From: Winogradskyella costae
GTDB lineage: Bacteria; Bacteroidota; Bacteroidia; Flavobacteriales; Flavobacteriaceae
Assembly: GCF_013403865.1 (NCBI RefSeq)
Contig: NZ_JABFDK010000001.1
Coordinates: 1,116,001 to 1,180,000, forward strand
Length of the DNA: 64,000 bases
Direction of reading: 5' to 3'
The notes beneath the pieces are model-generated. The model saw nothing but the letters and a program-made list of their open reading frames with translations. It searched no databases and had not been told where the DNA came from. How positions within the stretch are numbered: position 1 is the stretch's first letter; each line of letters opens with the position of its first letter. The translations under genes and the position numbers were made by a program. Below, piece by piece: positions 61,701 to 64,000 of this stretch.

Positions 61701-64000
61701 TTACAAAAATTAGCTGCGGTTGTAAAATTTATAGGACCAGACCAATCGCTAAAATTACCTCCACCACATTGAGATCTTATATATAAATCATAGGTCGTAA
61801 ATGAGCTTAAGTCATTAATACTGTAAGGATTATTTGTTGTTGTAATCCCTAAACCTGTTGGAATATTACCATTTTCAACAACTTCAATTTCCCATGTTGT
61901 GGCATTGCCATTTTCTAGCCAACTTATTTCTGCAGAATCAGATAATAAATTAGTGATATTGATATTACTTGGAGCAACACAGAAGGTAATAAACTCATTT
62001 ACATTAGAATATTCACTGATGCCACAAGCATTTATGCTTCTTACGCGCCAATAATAAATCGTATTGTAATTTAAACCTAAAACATCATAGGAGTTATTAA
62101 ATGTAACTTCCTCTAGTATCATAGTACTAAAACTAGGGTCTAAAGCTATTTCTATTTCATATTCGGCAGCATTGACATCCTCTTGCCAAGTAAACGTTTC
62201 ATTAACATCTACAGCTGTTGCATCACTATCTGGAAATTGAAGTATAGGAGGTACTATACTAGCGTCATAAACCTCAAGAGAAATTATAATATTCTTTTCT
62301 GCTGTATCTGAAATTCCATTAATAGTTATGTCATAAGTTCCATTAGGGGCTACAGTTGTATTACTTATAGTAACTTGTATATCAGTATTATCAACTGACG
62401 CAGAAAGTTGGCTAAAAGTAGCTGTTACACCAACCGGAAGATTTGATGCAGAAAAAATAGTCGTTTCATCAAATCCTAAAAAGGTATTATAAGTAAAATT
62501 ATAAACAGCATCGTTTGGTTTACAAACCTCTATATTAGAATCCTCAAAGTTCATAACAAACTCTGAAGCTTGCACTTCAAAATTAGAACTATTTAAAGCA
62601 TAGAAAATACTGTTTGCACCTCTAACCATAACTCTTGCCTCAGTGGTTGTAGGTACATTTGGAATATTTATAGTTTCAGAGCCATCATTTAAAATTCCTG
62701 TTGCCAAGGTATATGGATATGTATAACCTCCATCAATTGACAAAAAAACATCAACTTCAGTAGCATTTACAGGAGCTACATCTGTATTAGCAACATCCCA
62801 AGTAATGGTAGCATTTTCACCTACATTCCAAATTTCATTAGTTGATTGCGAGGTCACAACAAAAGGTCCTGCAGAATCTGTAACAGTTACCGTCATTTCA
62901 TCAGAAGCGGTTTGTCCTACACTTGGGTTATTATCTCTTACCGTAAGGACAAAATCCATAGTTCTGCTTATGGATGGTAACATTTCCCATGTTGGGGTTA
63001 AATTACCATTGACCACGTCAGATAATTGTGGCATGTAACGATGAGGTGTTGCCACAGGAAGTTTTGAACGGAACATTGGTCCAAATTGCCGTGTTGGTTG
63101 AGGTGATGCTGAACTAAAAGGGTCTTCTGGATCATTTTCTTCCCAACAAAATGATACTTGATCTCCGTCAGTATCGCTCCCTGTACCTTCTAATATAAAT
63201 GCGGTTGATGCAGGAATCGTAAAATCATTACCTGCATCAACTATTGGTGCTGTATTAGTTAATCCAATAAGTTGTGCACAAGAACTGTCATTTATAGTCC
63301 ATTGAGCGACATCTCTAATATCTACATAATTAAAATAATCGTCTGGGTTATCTTGTACACTAGGGGAACAAATGCCAGCATATCCCATTATAGAACTACC
63401 ACTACCTGGCTCAACTTCTTGAAGTCCATTTGAACTTCTACAGTTAGCAGTACTTTGAACATGCCAACCACCATATTGATGCCCAAACTCATGACTAGCA
63501 ATTAAATTAAAATGATCTGAATTAGGACTGCTATGCACAGTATAAGCACTTCCCTTAGAGCCTGGTGTACACACACAGGCAATACAACCTGCATTTCCAT
63601 ATATAGAATCTCCATAAGCAAATAAATGGCCAACATCATAATTAGTATCTCCAATAATTGTGTCTATTGTATTTTGAATTATTCCATTATCAACAATATA
63701 AGGATCTGTAAAACTATCTAAAAATATGATGTCGTCATTATTAGCAATTAATTGCATAGTCACTCCAAAATCCCTTTCAAAAATACCGTTGATTCTTGTC
63801 AACGATTGGTTTATCGCGGCTATAACCTTTCCTTTTCGTTCTTCATCAGTTGTTTCAGAACCATCAAGATAAAATTGCGAATACTCTCCTGTAGTAGAAA
63901 TTGCGGCTCTGTAAAGTCTTAAATTACCATCATTTGCATTTTTATTTGCTAAACCAGATGCAGTAATGCCCCTTCTTGCAGATTCCATTGTAGAACATTC
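58730..64000 (-). CDS. Giant type IX-secreted metzincin protease with duplicated FN3/CUB modules (N-terminus beyond right edge)
   Basis: The frame is open to the window edge: four codons (ECST) precede the first in-window ATG at 63988 and align with the prodomain end of the paralogue at 1-920, so that ATG is internal. Residues are counted from it. The catalytic domain covers about 20-245 with H166, E167, H170 and H176 (HExxHxxxxxH) and a Met-turn near 201. Further Ig-like segments follow to about 670. Then two ~495-residue supermodules (671-1165 and 1168-1667) each contain FN3, CUB, FN3 and an interrupted FN3. A type IX sorting domain ends the protein (1672-1752: EIFPNPVTSELHI, GAYFVKV, KVIKK). 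Secreted surface protease; substrate unknown. Confidence 0.9.
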   Translation of the reverse strand, partial: ECSTMESARRGITASGLANKNANDGNLRLYRAAISTTGEYSQFYLDGSETTDEERKGKVIAAINQSLTRINGIFERDFGVTMQLIANNDDIIFLDSFTDPYIVDNGIIQNTIDTIIGDTNYDVGHLFAYGDSIYGNAGCIACVCTPGSKGSAYTVHSSPNSDHFNLIASHEFGHQYGGWHVQSTANCRSSNGLQEVEPGSGSSIMGYAGICSPSVQDNPDDYFNYVDIRDVAQWTINDSSCAQLIGLTNTAPIVDAGNDFTIPASTAFILEGTGSDTDGDQVSFCWEENDPEDPFSSASPQPTRQFGPMFRSKLPVATPHRYMPQLSDVVNGNLTPTWEMLPSISRTMDFVLTVRDNNPSVGQTASDEMTVTVTDSAGPFVVTSQSTNEIWNVGENATITWDVANTDVAPVNATEVDVFLSIDGGYTYPYTLATGILNDGSETINIPNVPTTTEARVMVRGANSIFYALNSSNFEVQASEFVMNFEDSNIEVCKPNDAVYNFTYNTFLGFDETTIFSASNLPVGVTATFSQLSASVDNTDIQVTISNTTVAPNGTYDITINGISDTAEKNIIISLEVYDASIVPPILQFPDSDATAVDVNETFTWQEDVNAAEYEIEIALDPSFSTMILEEVTFNNSYDVLGLNYNTIYYWRVRSINACGISEYSNVNEFITFCVAPSNINITNLLSDSAEISWLENGNATTWEIEVVENGNIPTGLGITTTNNPYSINDLSSFTTYDLYIRSQCGGGNFSDWSGPINFTTAANFCNGDHFYDSGGSEGNYSNGEFMTTVIAPSAGNNNITVEFNSFQLESGYDNLYIYDGPDTNSPFLGQFTGNTNIGSFTSSHPSGTLTFVFTSDESVTYSGWDATVTCQFISCPNPSGLIANNLTLNSADLSWTASGEETTWELEYGLTGFSQGTGIIENISSNPWTLSGLDIETTYDVYLRSNCGANPGEDDSNWVGPFTFSTLGIETPGYLTADLTDETLGEVTLTWDEPSSFLGSWMLFFDYNCSGNYYQTEAIFNADGTFILPEYNDSGTWELEANQVTFTFSYGNSYYGTRYGDYMVGIGDDGTCWYSTKNTTDGLMEYTAGALNVFGQPNPNENQVVQINVAALSFVEYNLYRDTQFLATTTETTYTDLLPDFGVYDYYVTAVYDEGESEPSNTDIVAWISCPEPTNLVAVNASSDSIDLSWINGGSEISWELEYGYSGFTNGTGTVISANSNPFTLTGLNSSFNYDVYIRANCGANSGEDDSNWIGPVTITTLADFCSGNHFYDSGGANGNYQNGEDITTVIAPSAGNNSVTVIFNYFQLEYCCDYLSVYDGMDVNAPLIGQYNGTTIPESFTADNPSGALTFRFTSDISITYGGWDATVICETIPCPDLSDFVVDNVSLSSAELSWIAGGNEQTWEIEYGPTGFTQGNGTTAFLNVNPYTLENLNLDTTYDVYIRGNCGANPGEDDSNWVGPVTFTTLDITTPVYLVAELTDAIQGEVTLDWGATTNFIGSWLVNYDHDCNNFYNQVEIIFYEDFTFNIPSETTSGTWELNGNQVTWTYYDGFQYIGILSGNYMEGNTSGNGCWFADKIDATDYTSYVIGDVSSTGTINPNVNDEVVIASSATAFGFLEYNIYRNNQFLASTTETTYVDMLPSFGTYDYYITSVFSEGESEASNIETIVWENLSIKGNELEDIEIFPNPVTSELHINSTVIIESIEVFSMLGQKILSMSSINTTNVIDMTRLEAGAYFVKVWSNQRFNIYKVIKK

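Noticed and set aside
58730..63988. Treating the ATG at 63988 as the true start of the giant protease
   Set aside because: The four codons upstream (ECST) are open and align with the end of the paralogue's prodomain; the gene continues beyond the window.
1..64000. CRISPR array, insertion sequence, prophage or integrative element
   Set aside because: I saw no regularly spaced repeats of the right size and no transposase, integrase or phage structural genes; the short tandem repeat at 51496 and the two dispersed repeats at 38277 do not qualify.

Overview
The window looks like a chromosomal segment of a marine member of the Flavobacteriaceae (Bacteroidota). The DNA is AT-rich. Candidate promoters show the TAnnTTTG -7 element of this phylum. 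The genes include TonB-dependent receptors with carboxypeptidase-like N-terminal domains, a FecI/FecR-type sigma/anti-sigma pair, many Cys-anchored lipoproteins and a C-terminal type IX secretion sorting domain. I see no phage structural genes, transposase, integrase, rRNA or CRISPR array. One tRNA is present.

Layout. 1-920: 5' part of a secreted metalloprotease that runs off the left edge. 1051-6028: housekeeping genes on the minus strand (accC, accB, fabH, rpmF, a YceD-like gene, pdxA), with ribE divergent from pdxA. 6667-13057: a small sorting-domain protein, then an ECF sigma factor / FecR anti-sigma / TonB receptor set facing two Asp-rich lipoproteins. A shared bipartite promoter-like element lies before fecR and before the lipoproteins. 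13186-19066: EcsC-family protein, spondin-domain lipoprotein, histidine kinase and response regulator, patatin.

19575-34505 is a largely plus-strand accessory metabolic region. It holds a lactonase-like hydrolase and an alcohol dehydrogenase, decayed remnants of sdhA and of a patatin 3' end, membrane proteins, and an ASPIC/UnbV repeat lipoprotein-like protein. It continues with a four-helix Cys-motif membrane protein overlapping a Rieske/glutamate-synthase-like fusion, a Rieske/thiamine-diphosphate enzyme fusion, two DoxX-like proteins, a Na+/H+ antiporter and a pyruvate-oxidase-like enzyme. The recurring theme is redox chemistry at the membrane: two different flavin/thiamine enzymes each carry an N-terminal Rieske domain.

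34506-58450 mixes a Pycsar-type effector homologue without a visible cyclase, a tRNA(CAU), mce, rbfA, a LolC/E-like permease, dusB, secreted peptidases (M28, S8, M1), a TolB-like protein, lepA, two outer-membrane barrel receptors (one in an operon with a LytS/LytTR two-component system), a CPA antiporter with an RCK domain, a DUF202 protein and an MBL-fold hydrolase. 58730-64000 is a giant metzincin protease with duplicated fibronectin/CUB modules and a type IX sorting domain. Its N-terminus lies beyond the right edge, and it is a paralogue of the gene on the left edge.

The observations most worth following are the shared sigma-regulon element at 10509-11396, the two Rieske fusions with their membrane neighbours, the DsbB-like topology of the small Cys protein, the nested domain in the giant protease, and the double pseudogene scar at 21620-22290.
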